A stretch of 64,000 bases of DNA, from positions 73,400,016 to 73,464,015 of the forward strand of contig CM058232.1 in NCBI GenBank assembly GCA_030180135.1, in the 5' to 3' direction. Shown piece after piece: positions 17,146-27,332 of this stretch. Made by a program: the position numbers and the translations under genes. Position 1 is the first letter of the stretch. Every line of letters starts with the position of its first letter. The notes beneath the pieces are model-generated. The model saw nothing but the letters and a program-made list of their open reading frames with translations. It had not been told where the DNA came from and did no database searches. Origin of the DNA: Orychophragmus violaceus. Lineage: Eukaryota; Streptophyta; Magnoliopsida; Brassicales; Brassicaceae.

Positions 17146-17940
17146 GAGGAGGCAGACTGGGAAGAGGCTTTGCCATTGATCTCATCTTCCTTAAATACGA
17201 TAGTTGTATTGTTCTTCTTTCTTTACGCTTATTCTTGTAGAACTTTCTGGGTTTGAGCTGGTGCTCTCCATGGTGATCTCGGTGAGATCAATCTGAGAAT
17301 TGATTTGGTGTGATCAACAAATCATTCTCGTTGTATTCGAACTTCTGGAGTTGTTCGATTACTCAATTCAATAAAGTGTCTCTTTCTATTCAAGTTTCTG
17401 TGGAGTTCGTAGATTGGATCATAACAAATTGGTGCGGTGAGCGTGGATCGAACACGCGACCTTCAGATAGTACCTGCGGTTGTGTTTGAGTATTCTTCTT
17501 CCTCATCTACTTTCGTTCAATCATTCCAGATTGCGGACAAGCTGTGTCTTTGCGGCGGGGGTAATGATATGACCATAGTCTCAAAGAGCTTGAAGACAAG
17601 CAGAGGAAATATAAAGAGTCAATGTGCTTTGACTAAGGCTGACGTGGCAAGAGGAGGCAAAGACTGGGATTGTGTCAGAGGCTTTGCCATTGATCTCATC
17701 TTCCTTAAATACGATAGTTGTATTGTTCTTCTTTCTTTACGCTTATTCTTGTAGAACTTTCTGGGTTTGAGCTGGTGCTCTCCATGGTGATCTCGGTGAG
17801 ATCAATCTGAGAATTGATTTGGTGTGATCAACAAATCATTCTCGTTGTATTCGAACTTCTGGAGTTGTTCGATTACTCAATTCAATAAAGTGTCTCTTTC
17901 TATTCAAGTTTCTGTGGAGTTCGTAGATTGGATCATAACA
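17146..17940 (+). mobile_element. TRIM-like LTR retroelement with identical short LTRs
   Basis: Two 264-bp segments (17163-17426 and 17677-17940), identical by eye, end in ATAACA and flank about 244 bp of non-coding sequence. Directly inside the left copy is a TGGTGCGG primer site, and inside the right copy a purine-rich GAGGAGGCAAAGACTGGGAT. This is the layout of a terminal-repeat retrotransposon in miniature. The right LTR appears to begin TGTGTCAG at 17671; the left one lacks these first bases but is preceded by a second copy of the purine tract. The whole 795-bp piece is bracketed by a 27-bp direct repeat (17119-17145, 17941-17967), far longer than the usual 5 bp. Confidence 0.75.
17430..17468 (+). 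promoter_or_regulatory. Extended tRNA-complementary primer site of the TRIM
   Basis: Three bases after the left LTR, the sequence is the reverse complement of a tRNA 3' half. Reversed, it reads acceptor strand plus CCA, a 5-bp T-stem (GCGTG/CACGC) around TTCGATC, a 5-nt variable loop and the anticodon stem 3' strand. That is about 39 nt, corresponding to tRNA positions 38-76. The isoacceptor was not assigned. It is not a tRNA gene, since the 5' half is missing and the CCA is encoded. Confidence 0.6.
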
Positions 17941-18392
17941 CTTTCGCTGGTCAAATTCTGTAAAAAACAGAAAATAGATTTAAGATTTTGTTTTTTTCAA
18001 TTAGGTCCTTCTGAGAATCCAACTTTGTATAGTCCAAGGTGTGAACTCGTTTTATACTCGATAAAGTTGAACTTAAATCAGGTATAAACACCAAAGAAAA
18101 AAAAAAACTCGTTTAGCTCACTATTCCTTTTCATCGTTTACCAAAATCTATTAAAAGCCTTCGTTGTAAGCCACCTAATTTCAAAAAAAACTTCGATTTG
18201 TAAAATATAACTCCGGAAAGAAACATTAAAAATAAAAATAATGTGAAGGGGTTGGTCAAAAAGACTAAACATAGGTTCCTAAAATTCAACTCTTAACAAA
18301 ATTTGAGACATTCACCAATTCCTTCGTTCTTCACCATTTTCCTATTTGCCTTGAACACAATCATCAATCTGTTTATATCCCAAACAAAATTA
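17941..18392 (+). promoter_or_regulatory. Upstream region of kinase-bearing receptor gene
   Basis: Contains the right-hand 27-bp repeat, then A/T-rich sequence. A possible short exon (after CAATTAG at about 18003 and before CAG/GTATAA near 18081) is not supported by recognisable protein. The region should include the promoter of the third ectodomain exon. Confidence 0.35.
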
Positions 18393-20927
18393 ATGTCCTA
18401 TAGAATCATATGGATGCTGTTTGTGATCCCTTCGTGTGTTTTCTCAGTTAGTGAGCTTCACATACGCTGCAGTGAACGGTTTAGCTGTGGCAATCAGACC
18501 GATCTCTTTTACCCTTTCTGGATAACTGGCAGAGAAGAATGCGGTCACCCGGACTTCAAGATCGAATGCTATGAAAGTTTTGCAGAGGTTAGCATCTCCT
18601 CCGTAAAGTTCAGAATCTTAGCGGCAAACTCTACCTCTCGTGTCATAAGACTGGCAAGATCGGATTATATCGGCGATCTTTGTCCCAAAGACCCTTTAAA
18701 TGTGCCATTCGACTCGAGTGTTCTTCCACTTGCTCCTAACACCGAGCTGCTAACAATTTATTACGACTGCAGCCGAGACTTTTCACAGTTTGCTTCTACT
18801 CATGCTGGAAACCTTACTTGTGGGGATGATGGTGATGATGGAAGAAGATATTATGTCACGACAAACCTCACATCCTCTCTACTTCAAGGGATGCGTGACC
18901 TTTTAACCGACTTCACGGTATTTTGCAGTAGAAACGTCAGTATTCCAGCGTCTGGCCCTTTGCTGAAGACACTGCAGAGCAATGGGACTCCAGATAATCT
19001 ACAGGCAGCTCTTGAAGAGGGTTTCAGCGTTGGACTTAACCGAGAATGTTCGATGTGCATTGACTCTGGGGGTGCTTGTGGATATAACCGGAACTCAAGT
19101 GAATTTGTCTGCTACTGTATAGATGAGCCACATAGCCGTACCTGCGGAAACAAAGGTAACACTTCTATGTACATGATCTCATTTACTAATGTTCTTCCAC
19201 AAGAACCACCACTTTTCCCTTCCTCAATCTCCCACTTACCCACCTTTTGATTGGACCTTCCCTGCATTCTTACATCAATTCCGTTAGACAAAACAAACTC
19301 CATTGGATTTAAAGTTTTTAGTTTCTAGTAAGATCGAATGTTCTTTCTTCAGTTTGGACTGACCTTTCTTGGTGTCATTCTGGTTGATGCAGGCCTCTCT
19401 ACTACCGCAAAAGCAGGTGCTTACTCTTTCCCTGTTCTTCAAGGACACCCGATTTGATTAAGCTATAGGCATAGACTTATAATAAAAATTGTTTTTTTTT
19501 CGTCTCTAGGAATCGGAACTGCTTCCGGATTGGCCCTTTTATTGCTTCTAGCAGGAGGTTTGCTCTGTTTCATTAGGCGGAGAAAGATGGCACAGGACGC
19601 TCAATACACAAGCAAAGATTTGCCAGTGACGTCTTATTCAAGCAGAGAAACATCAAGCTATCCAACTTCTACAACAATCTCCAGCAGTAGCAATCCCTCT
19701 CTTCTCTCCTCAATCTCTAACCTCGCTAACGGAAGCACCTACTTTGGAGTTCAAGTCTTCAGCTATGAAGAACTCGAGGAAGCCACCGATAATTTCTCTA
19801 GAGAGCTTGGAGACGGCGGGTTCGGTACCGTCTACTACGGTAAGAACCACTGATTCTTCATATCTCACTTCAAAAACTTTAGATTCTGATCAAACATCTT
19901 TCACGATTTCTAAAAGGCGTGTTGAAAGATGGACGAGCTGTAGCAGTGAAACGACTATACGAAAGATCTCTAAAACGCGTCGAACAGTTCAAAAACGAAA
20001 TCGACATCTTGAAATCGCTGAAACATACGAACCTCGTGATTCTTTATGGATGCACGTCGAGACATAGTAGAGAGCTTTTGCTCGTGTACGAGTATATCTC
20101 AAACGGAACTCTCGCCGATCATCTTCACGGTGATCGTGCTGAAGCTCGTCCCCTTAGTTGGCCAGTTCGTTTAAACGTCGCAATCGAAACCGCAAGTGCT
20201 CTATTTTTTCTGCACAAATCAGGTAATAAACAACAAAATTCAATATCATTTTTGGGAAGGTCCGGTGGATTTCGTTTGATTCGGTTCGATTCTGTTAACA
20301 GGGATCATACATAGGGATGTGAAGACCACAAATATTCTTCTAGACGAGAATTACACGGTGAAAGTAGCTGATTTCGGTCTCTCACGATTGTTTCCGATGG
20401 ACCAAACTCACATCTCCACGGCGCCGCAAGGCACTCCGGGATACGTAGATCCGGAGTATTACCAATGTTACCGTCTAAACGAGAAAAGCGACGTTTACAG
20501 CTTCGGAGTCGTACTCACCGAACTAATCTCATCCAAAGAAGCCGTCGATATCACAAGACACCGCCACGATATCAACTTAGCGAACATGGCCGTCTCCAAA
20601 ATCCAGAACAACGCGTTGCACGAGCTCGTCGATCCGAGTTTAGGTTTCGCCAAGGATCCGGAAGTGAAGAGGAGGATAATGTCGGTGGCTGAGCTTGCAT
20701 TCCGATGCTTGCAACAGGAGAGAGAAGTGAGGCCGTCGATGGATGAGATCGTGGAGATTTTGAAAGGGATCAAGGGGGAGAATCGCGAGACGTCACCAGA
20801 TGTGGTGGATATTGAGCTAAGCGGAGGAGATGACGTTGGGTTGCTGAGACATAGTGTTCCTCCGCCGATCTCGCCAGAGACTGATAAGTGGCCAAGTAGT
20901 TCGGATACGGCGGCAAGTTCATTCTGA
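18393..20927 (+). CDS. LRK10L-1/WAK-like receptor protein kinase
   Basis: Five exons read from the sequence: 18393-19155, 19393-19416 (24 nt), 19510-19839, 19917-20222 and 20302-20927. All have GT-AG introns and they join in frame to 682 residues. The first ATG at 18393 precedes a signal peptide (IIWMLFVIPSCVFSV). The ectodomain has FSCGNQTDLFYPFW, CGHPDFKIEC and a Cys-rich C-terminal region. A transmembrane helix (LALLLLLAGGLLCFI, about 267-282) leads to a Ser-rich juxtamembrane segment. The kinase has GDGGFGTVYYG, Lys384 in VAVKRLYE, HRD with Asp480, and DFG with Asp498, so it should be active Ser/Thr kinase. The C-terminal tail PPISPETDKW is typical of Arabidopsis LRK10L-1 proteins. It is probably a plasma-membrane cell-wall or defence sensor. 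No lesion was found. Confidence 0.92.
19393..19416 (+). other. 24-nt micro-exon joining ectodomain to transmembrane exon
   Basis: GCCTCTCTACTACCGCAAAA plus GCAG, between an AG acceptor (19391-19392) and GTGC donor. It adds eight codons (LSTTAKA region) without changing phase. It is the entry point that any of the three upstream phase-1 ectodomain exons could splice to. Confidence 0.7.
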
Positions 20928-21147
20928 AAGATTATAAATTAGGGTTCTACACACTGTAAGCTTTAAACCCCTTTTTTTGGTGGCTCGACTTCAAATGGAC
21001 CTAAAATTAGCTCTATATCATCGTCTGTGAGATGATGATGATGGTAACCGTTTTGGGTTACTGACAAAATGACAATTTTATTACGTTTTTGTATCTATTG
21101 AAACTTTAATCATAAAATGGATTTTTGTATTCGATTGAGGATTGGTT
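20928..21147 (+). other. 3' region of the receptor kinase gene
   Basis: Likely 3'UTR with A/T-rich stretches (TTTTATTACG, AATCATAAAATGG). No single polyadenylation signal was chosen. It ends at the MULE-like element. Confidence 0.35.
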
Positions 21148-22518
21148 GGGGGAATGGTCAATTAGTACCCTAACAATGAACAATATTACCGATTAATACC
21201 TAAATATTTTTAGTTTGCTAATACAATCCGGAATTCATAAATATTTGAATTTACATATTTGAACAATTTTTTAATGGTCTAAAGATACATTGACTGCAAC
21301 TCCGTTAGTCAACTCTGTTAAATTTTTAACGGATGCTGACTCAGCCGCCAGATGGATTACGATTTAATAAATGGAAAACGACGTCATTTCTTGATGAGAA
21401 ATACTTTTTTAAAAAATAGTGGTGAAACGACATCGTTTTGCCTGAGAGAAAAAAATTAAAGATACATGTGCACATATATATTTATATGTTTCGTTAATTA
21501 ACCGGGTTTTTTGTTTGAACCTTTCGTTTAACTTGATTTATTTCAGATTTAAAATTCACTGGTTTATTGAAGAAGATGGAATAGATGGAGGTGGGTTATC
21601 AGATCGTTTGGCAAAGATGGTGCTGTAATTCTAAATCCGTCATAGGAGGAGGTGGGGATTTGGTTGAAGGCGGAGAATAGTTTGCTTATGCGGTTGAGAA
21701 TTAGAAGTTGGAGGTAGAATCGAAGGTAATGGCGGTTCTGGTCAGTGTTGCGGTTCTTAGTCAGAGATGAGAATCCGGCGTCGGAGAGGAACGAGATGAA
21801 CGAGCTTCAAAGCTTCTCTGAATCATCTGAAGGTAGAGTGTATGTGGAATTAGTGTGTGGAGGAGCAGATTTCTCCGATGAGAATCCGGCGGCGGAGATG
21901 AACGAGCTTCAAAGCTTCTCTGAATCATCCGATTTTGTTGAAGACGAAAAAGAGAGCAAGAGGAAGAGAAATCAGATTTAATCGAACTAGACCATTTACT
22001 TGAAGATCTGACCTTTTTGTTACTGGCTTTACTTATTGACTCAAAATTTCTTCTTCATCGTATAAAGGAGTTGGTGAATCAGTCTGATTTTTTCGTTTTT
22101 TTATTGCGAATTGGTGTGGGGAGCAATCCAAATTGTATTTGGAATCGTGAGAAAATTTCCAATTTTTTGTCTTTCCTTACGATGAAGAAGACGACGAACT
22201 GATAGTTTTATTAGTTTTGTTTTATGAAAAAAAATAAATCATTGGTCAAACTACGTCGTTTAACTTATCAATTTTTTTTAATCTAAAATCTTATATCAAA
22301 ACAGCACCGTAATCCATCTGGCGGCTGAGTCAGCATTCCTTAAAAATTTAATAGAGTTGACTAACGTAGTTGCGGTCAATATATCTTTAGACCATTAAAA
22401 AATTGTTCAGATATGTAAATTCAAATTTTTATGATCGGGACTGTATTAGCACACTAAAATTATCTAGGTATTAATCGGTACTATTGTTCATTGTTCGGGA
22501 ACGAATTGGCCGTTTTCC
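21148..22518 (+). mobile_element. MULE-like element with long inverted repeats and a gene fragment
   Basis: Ends are long inverted repeats of roughly 200 bp: the left begins about GGGGGAATGGTCAATTAG and the right, reversed, GGAAAACGGCCAATTCG. Both continue through ACAATGAACAATA and CGATTAATACC to the CTGACTCAGCCGCCAGATGG block. A degenerate 10-bp target-like duplication TGARGATTGG lies at 21136-21145 and 22519-22528. Long TIRs with 9-11 bp duplications fit Mutator-like elements. No transposase was seen. Inside is an open frame with ENPASE...NELQSFSES motifs. Five further copies form the array at 44821-54479, and the match there extends past the right end into flanking sequence. Confidence 0.65.
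21745..21981 (+). pseudogene. Gene fragment inside the MULE (NELQSFSES repeat protein)
   Basis: A 78-residue frame with two related segments, DENPASERNEMNELQSFSES and DENPAAEMNELQSFSES, then an acidic stretch. It is closed early by a 1-nt deletion in the A-run near 21948 compared with the copies at 47784 and 49461. No family is recognised. It may be host sequence captured by the element. No ATG precedes the first motif, so the native start is unknown. Confidence 0.5.
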
Positions 22519-23101
22519 TGAAGATTGGATGTACTAGTTTGGTTAAGAGCTTAATTGGTTTACCCGCTGTCACTCGGTTGTGAATGATGGCGTTTGAAAA
22601 CAATTATTTTAACCGCTTTTTGTCGTTTCAAGCTGCATTCTACAGCTGAAAATCAAAAACCTTTTTCCGGGTCAATTGCACTAAGTGTATGTTTTTAATG
22701 TTTTCATTGCAGTTTTATATCTTTTGAAAACTGTGTGCTGTTTTGTATCTTTTTTTTAGGAGAGAGGGAATGAAAGTACGAAATTGTCCCTAGAGTAATT
22801 GAAATGAACTATAACTGAACTTGCTAACTAAGTATCTATTAGTCAGTCTTGGGCGGTTTTTTTAAAAAAAAAGTAAAAGTAAATGTTAAAGAAAGTTAAA
22901 ATCGGTTGGTTTTCTTTTTTTGTTTGCCTCAGCAAGAAAGACCATTGATTTATCCAAACATTTACGACACTGGAAAAATCAATCTCAAATTCTGTTTAGG
23001 GTTCATGCTCGATTTCATCACGGATAGGTAAGGTTTTCAGACGATGGTTGGAAGTATTGTTCCGAGAACGTGTTAGTTACTGTTTATGTTTATTGCAGAC
23101 G
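22519..23101 (+). promoter_or_regulatory. MULE flank and leader of DUF1985 gene
   Basis: 22519-22660 matches the spacer of the 44821-54479 array (GATTGGATGTACTAG onward) except for a missing short palindromic segment. The rest is A/T-rich and ends in a leader with TTATTGCAG directly before the DUF1985 ATG. The same arrangement occurs before the second DUF1985 gene at 61695, suggesting a conserved 5'UTR intron. Confidence 0.45.
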
Positions 23102-23932
23102 ATGGAAGATCCAAACCTGCCGATTAGGTTGTACAAGACTGACAAATACCCAGTTGGCCGCCTGAATATCTATTCGAAGCCGGAAATCCTGAACAAAGTG
23201 TGGAAGAAGATCAAACATACGAAAGAATGGGAGAGAATTCGGGAATATTCTTTTGGAGAGCTGTTTAAGCTTCCCGTGGAGCAGTGTTCGATATCTGGTA
23301 AAATGATTCATGGCCTATTGGGCAGGCAAGTGGTAACGAAAAAAAAGTACGAGCTGATATCAGTTTTTGCGGGGCAACCTCTGAAATTCTTGTTGGAAGA
23401 GTTTGGGTTGATAACAAGATTAAACTGTTGTGAGTTCCCCGAACCAGAAGAGATAGAGGAGAAGCATATGGTCCCCGACGGATTAACCCCAATATGGGAG
23501 GAGCTGTTTGGTAAAATGAGTGAAGGTAGGAGGAAAGCTGACCAAGGGGTTAATATTAATGATATTCTGAAGATGTTTGATGATCCAGAACTGGATGGTT
23601 CTAAAAGACTAAAACTTGCTCTAATATGTATCGTGGATGGGGTGCTTATCAGTAGCAACCATGAGGCAAAGGTGACGCCGGAGTATGTTGAGATGCTTAG
23701 GGATGTAGATTACTTTCTGAACTATCCTTGGGGGTGAGAGTCCTTTCTTAAGACGATTAACTCTATGAAACCTGGTCTGAAATCTGGCAGAGTTGGTGAT
23801 GATCCTGTGAAGACATTTAGAATGCAATTGCAGCAACAGAAAAAGGTCGTGTATGGATTCCCACTTGCGTATCAGCTGCTTGGTTTCCGTTGTATTCCGG
23901 GTTTTTTGGAAATCGGAGAAAAAGTTTTTTGA
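23102..23932 (+). pseudogene. DUF1985-family protein, nonsense mutation
   Basis: From ATG 23102 the frame encodes a DUF1985-type N-terminal region: PVGRLNIYSKPEILNKVWKK, FGELFKLPVEQCSISGKMIH, LLEEFGLITRLNC and KRLKLALICIVDGVLIS, ending YPWG. There a TGA (23735-23737) replaces the Arg codon present at the same place in the copy at 61695 (YPWGRESFLKTINSMKP). Beyond it the same frame continues with ESFLKTINSMKPG to 23932. The change fits CGA to TGA. DUF1985 is a Brassicaceae-expanded domain of unknown function, often found with Ulp1-like proteases in MULE-carried genes; no protease domain is seen here. Confidence 0.8.
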
Positions 23933-24089
23933 AGTGCCACGTAGGTAATACAAATAAAGCTAAGACGAATATGGGTTTCGGCACAGCACGAGCCCAATGA
24001 GAATAAAAGTTTTCTGGGGACGGAAACAAGTACAAAAGACGGTATCCGGGGCTTTGGCGAAAATTTAAGAGAAACAAGAAGTTGATCCA
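23933..24089 (+). other. Spacer between DUF1985 and F-box-like pseudogenes
   Basis: 157 bp with no recognised feature. Confidence 0.3.
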
Positions 24090-24716
24090 ATGTGGTTACC
24101 TAGTCCGATACTTGCCGAAATCGCCGCTCGAGTGTCGGAAGAAGGCGTGGATGCATGTGCGATTTTTCTTAGGGAAGGTCCTGAGGGTGTCTGTGCGGTT
24201 TGCTCTCAAGAAGTGTATTCAAGAGTCCGACTAGACATGCGCCATGCCTTTACTTGGTTCTCGGACGAAGAATATTCTTGGTATTACAATTTCTACAAAA
24301 AGTGCTTAGAGCACAAAAACCCATATGCGATGTACACCGAAAGCCTTGGCATTGCGTTCAACAGGGGCGATCTTGAAGCAGCTATCGCTATATTACATGG
24401 AGTGAAAGCTGTGTATCCGCATGCCGAGCTCATGTATATAATTCTTATCTGGTGCGGATGGAGATAATGTAGCGCCGAGTACAAGGAATTCAGGTCAAAG
24501 AGATCGTATGATGAGGCAATGGCTATTGGTGAAATGCTAGTGTACCATGTGCGTGCAGTCAGACCAAGAATGATGGACAACTGGCGTGATTCTTGGAGTT
24601 GCAGCGATTTGGATGACTGTTGGTGGGTGCACACTGTAATGGGGGAGGATAGTGGGGAGTGGTGCGATGACTGTTATTTCTATTTCCTATCCATTAAAAT
24701 AAGAAAAATGTCATAG
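24090..24716 (+). pseudogene. F-box-like protein (At1g67623/At2g35280 type), interrupted
   Basis: The start MWLPSPILAEIAARV resembles a plant F-box (LP..L..EI..RV). It is followed by a region with NPYAMYTESLGIAF and GDLEAAIAIL, the Sel1-like Ala/Gly helices typical of the small Brassicaceae F-box family that includes At1g67623. Such proteins would bind SKP1 in ubiquitin ligases. A TAA at 24465-24467 interrupts the frame. The same frame then continues with SAEYKEFRSKRSYDEAMAIG and a Cys/Trp-rich end to 24716, so one nonsense change separates two halves. The family call is from motif memory. Confidence 0.6.
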
Positions 24717-25045
24717 GTATCCATGGGGTGCTCATATATATGAATGTCTTTTCTGAGAAGTATGTATATGTTTCCGTTAAATCTGTAATCTGACATGTTT
24801 CTAGGAAGCAGTTCCTGGATAGTTAATGAAAAAGGTAATTCTATGTAGCATAAGTAGCCTGTTAATAGATAATAGAGGTATGTTTACCGAGGACTAGGTG
24901 AATAAGGAAATAATTAAATCATTAAATATATAGGTCGGCTGAGGGGAAATTCCATTAAAAATGATGACGTGATTGAAATTAGGAAAGGCTGAAAAGACAA
25001 GGCGCCTTGACTGACACATGCAGATATAAAATATTTAAGACTGGG
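24717..25045 (+). other. Intergenic between F-box pseudogene and Copia-B
   Basis: A/T-rich, nothing recognised. It meets Copia-B at 25046, where the first 16 bp of the LTR are missing, so the original junction has been lost. Confidence 0.4.
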
Positions 25046-25692
25046 TGAAATCATATTGTACTTACTCTGCATGATAGTTGTATTGTCGAGATCGGACAAT
25101 CCATGTAATACTAGGTGATCATAATGTTTTGCTAGAAACCGCTTATGACTTATGAGTGGTAACTCATTGCTAGTATTATGTGGACCTACAGGGTCACACA
25201 CCTAAGCAAGCTGGATATACTTTGTATGGGATTGATCATTGGTAAATTGTCTGGTCAATGTGTATTGGATACACATTGAATTCAAGTTTTGAGAAGTGTG
25301 TCGATCGACACACTAGGTGCATCGATCGACACAAGGTCGATTCCGAAACTGATGTTTCGGATTATAACTTAAATTGACCCGGTTTAATTACTGGGTAATT
25401 AGGTCGACTCTAAGCCTATATATTCTATTATGAGGCTTGAATTTGCACAAGAAGTTCTTGACAGAATGATTGCGGCCACCTCTCGAAACATAGAAATCCC
25501 AAAGAGATACGATTCCCGGCACTAGCATCCCGGCGGATTTCAGCTTGTGTGCGTGTTGACTGCAGTAGAGGCGCAACATCTGAGGCGCTCTAGAGATCTC
25601 GCTTATCTGACCATATTCCGCTGCCAGAACAAGGTAAACGCAGATCGGTAAGGATTCAATATAACGAACCCTAGATCCTAGGCTTTCCAACA
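25046..25692 (+). repeat. Copia-B 5' LTR (left, truncated by 16 bp)
   Basis: Aligns with 39689-40335. It has the paired palindromes GTGTCGATCGACAC and CATCGATCGACAC near 25296-25332 and a donor-like CAAG/GTAAAC at 25633/25634. It is followed by TGGTATCAGAGC (25694-25705). Confidence 0.88.
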
Positions 25693-27332
25693 GTGGTATC
25701 AGAGCGATTAAGGTTTAGTCTATTGAATCTAAAGGCTTGTAACTCAAATAATGATGTATTTGATTAGATTAATGCCTGTTAAATCGTGTTTTGATGAGTT
25801 TAATCTCGGATTAAGATTCTGTTGAAAAACGATGAACTGCTGTTTTCGCACTGTGTCGATCGACACTAAGCTTGTGTCGGTCGACACACCGCGACAACGC
25901 GTAAAATTTTTTAGGGTTTTCGCACAGTGTCGATCGACACTAAGTTTGTGTCGGTCGATGCAGTGCGAATACGCCTGTTGAAATTTGGGTATCGATCTTA
26001 GAGATCGCACTGTGTCGATCGACACAATGGGTGCATCGGTCGACACAAGCAATGCGAAAGGATAGATCGGTTCAATTGGATTGAACCGGTTATCTCGCAT
26101 GGTTAAATTTCCTGATACCCTACTGTGTCGATCGACACAGGATAAGTGTCAGTCAACACAGGCCTTACGATTGGTTGATCGGTTCAATTGGATTGAACTG
26201 GTTATCATGCTTGGTTAAGGTAGAACAGATCGGTTTAAATTGGATGAATTGGTTCAATTGGATTGGACTGGTTATCTCAATTAGTATAAACCGATTTTAT
26301 TGGATAAGATCAGTTTGATTGGATAAGTCGGTTCAATTGGATATGACCGGTTATCGCGATTAGTTAAAACTGATTGAATCGGTTCAATTAGATGGACCGG
26401 TTGAATTAGATTTGACCGGTATCTCAATTGGTCTAAAACCGGTTCATTTGGTCAATTACCGGTTCAATTGGATTGACCGGTTATCGGGTTTTTGTTAAGG
26501 TTGGATGCGAACCGTAATCGTTTGGTTATTGAACCAAATGATCGAGAAACCGAACCAAATGACCTAACCCACTTCTGTTAGGACAATTAAAACACTTTTT
26601 TGGATGCATATTGGATATGTATCAAGATTAAATGTTCTAAATCCATTTTGATGCACATTGGATGTGTATTGGATCAAAGCTTAGCTTCAATATGGTCAAC
26701 TGTCAAGACTCATTTCATTGTGTGATGGTCTAGCCAAGAGCTTGGTGTCCACAATTACGTGAGTAAGGCAGGTAATTATGTTGATGGACTTGCAGTGCTT
26801 GACATCAAAAATTACATGACCTAAGAGATTGATTTGCTAACCTTTTAGAGTTTCGTTTCCTCAAATAAATATCAAGTGACCTTGATGTCTTGCCCAATCT
26901 TGTCTACTGTCAAGACTCGTTTCGTTGTTGGATAGTCTTGGAGTCCATGGTATCCACAACTACATGAGTAAGACAGGTGATCATTGATAAACTTGCAGTG
27001 CGACTGTCAGTGATCACAAGACTGAAAAGATTGGTTTACTTGACTGGGCTATCAGAAGTTCTGGACCCAGAGACGTCAGAGTAGATGAGACATGGATTGT
27101 CTTATCTGCGACCAAGAGTTGTACTGGGTACAATTAGCAATGATTTGCTTACCTAGATAACTAAATTTTGGGTGATGGCGAGTCGTCTACTCAGATTTTG
27201 GTGAAATATGGATTGGATCATTATATTCATAGAGGAAACATTGTTTGAATATAATGCGAGTTTTCTTATTAAATAAGATTTCTCATTTCATAGAATACAT
27301 AACTAAATCTTTGTTTTCTTGGATTTCAGCTT
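25693..27332 (+). other. Copia-B leader with palindrome pairs and CCGGTT repeats
   Basis: At 25850-26165 four modules alternate GTGTCGATCGACAC with GTGTCGGTCGACAC-like partners. At 26070-26500 a degenerate array of (A)CCGGTT and CAATTGGAT units follows. The leader ends in AACTAAATC, a T-rich run and TTTCAG four bases before the gag ATG, again like a splice acceptor. Non-coding. Confidence 0.65.

Noticed and set aside
17430..17468. A tRNA gene
   Set aside because: Only the 3' half is present, in reverse complement and with CCA encoded, directly after an LTR. It is a primer binding site.
17023..18087. Short frames around the TRIM (17023-17256, 17437-17754, 17824-18087)
   Set aside because: They read through LTR and primer-site sequence, and similar peptides appear twice only because the LTR is duplicated.
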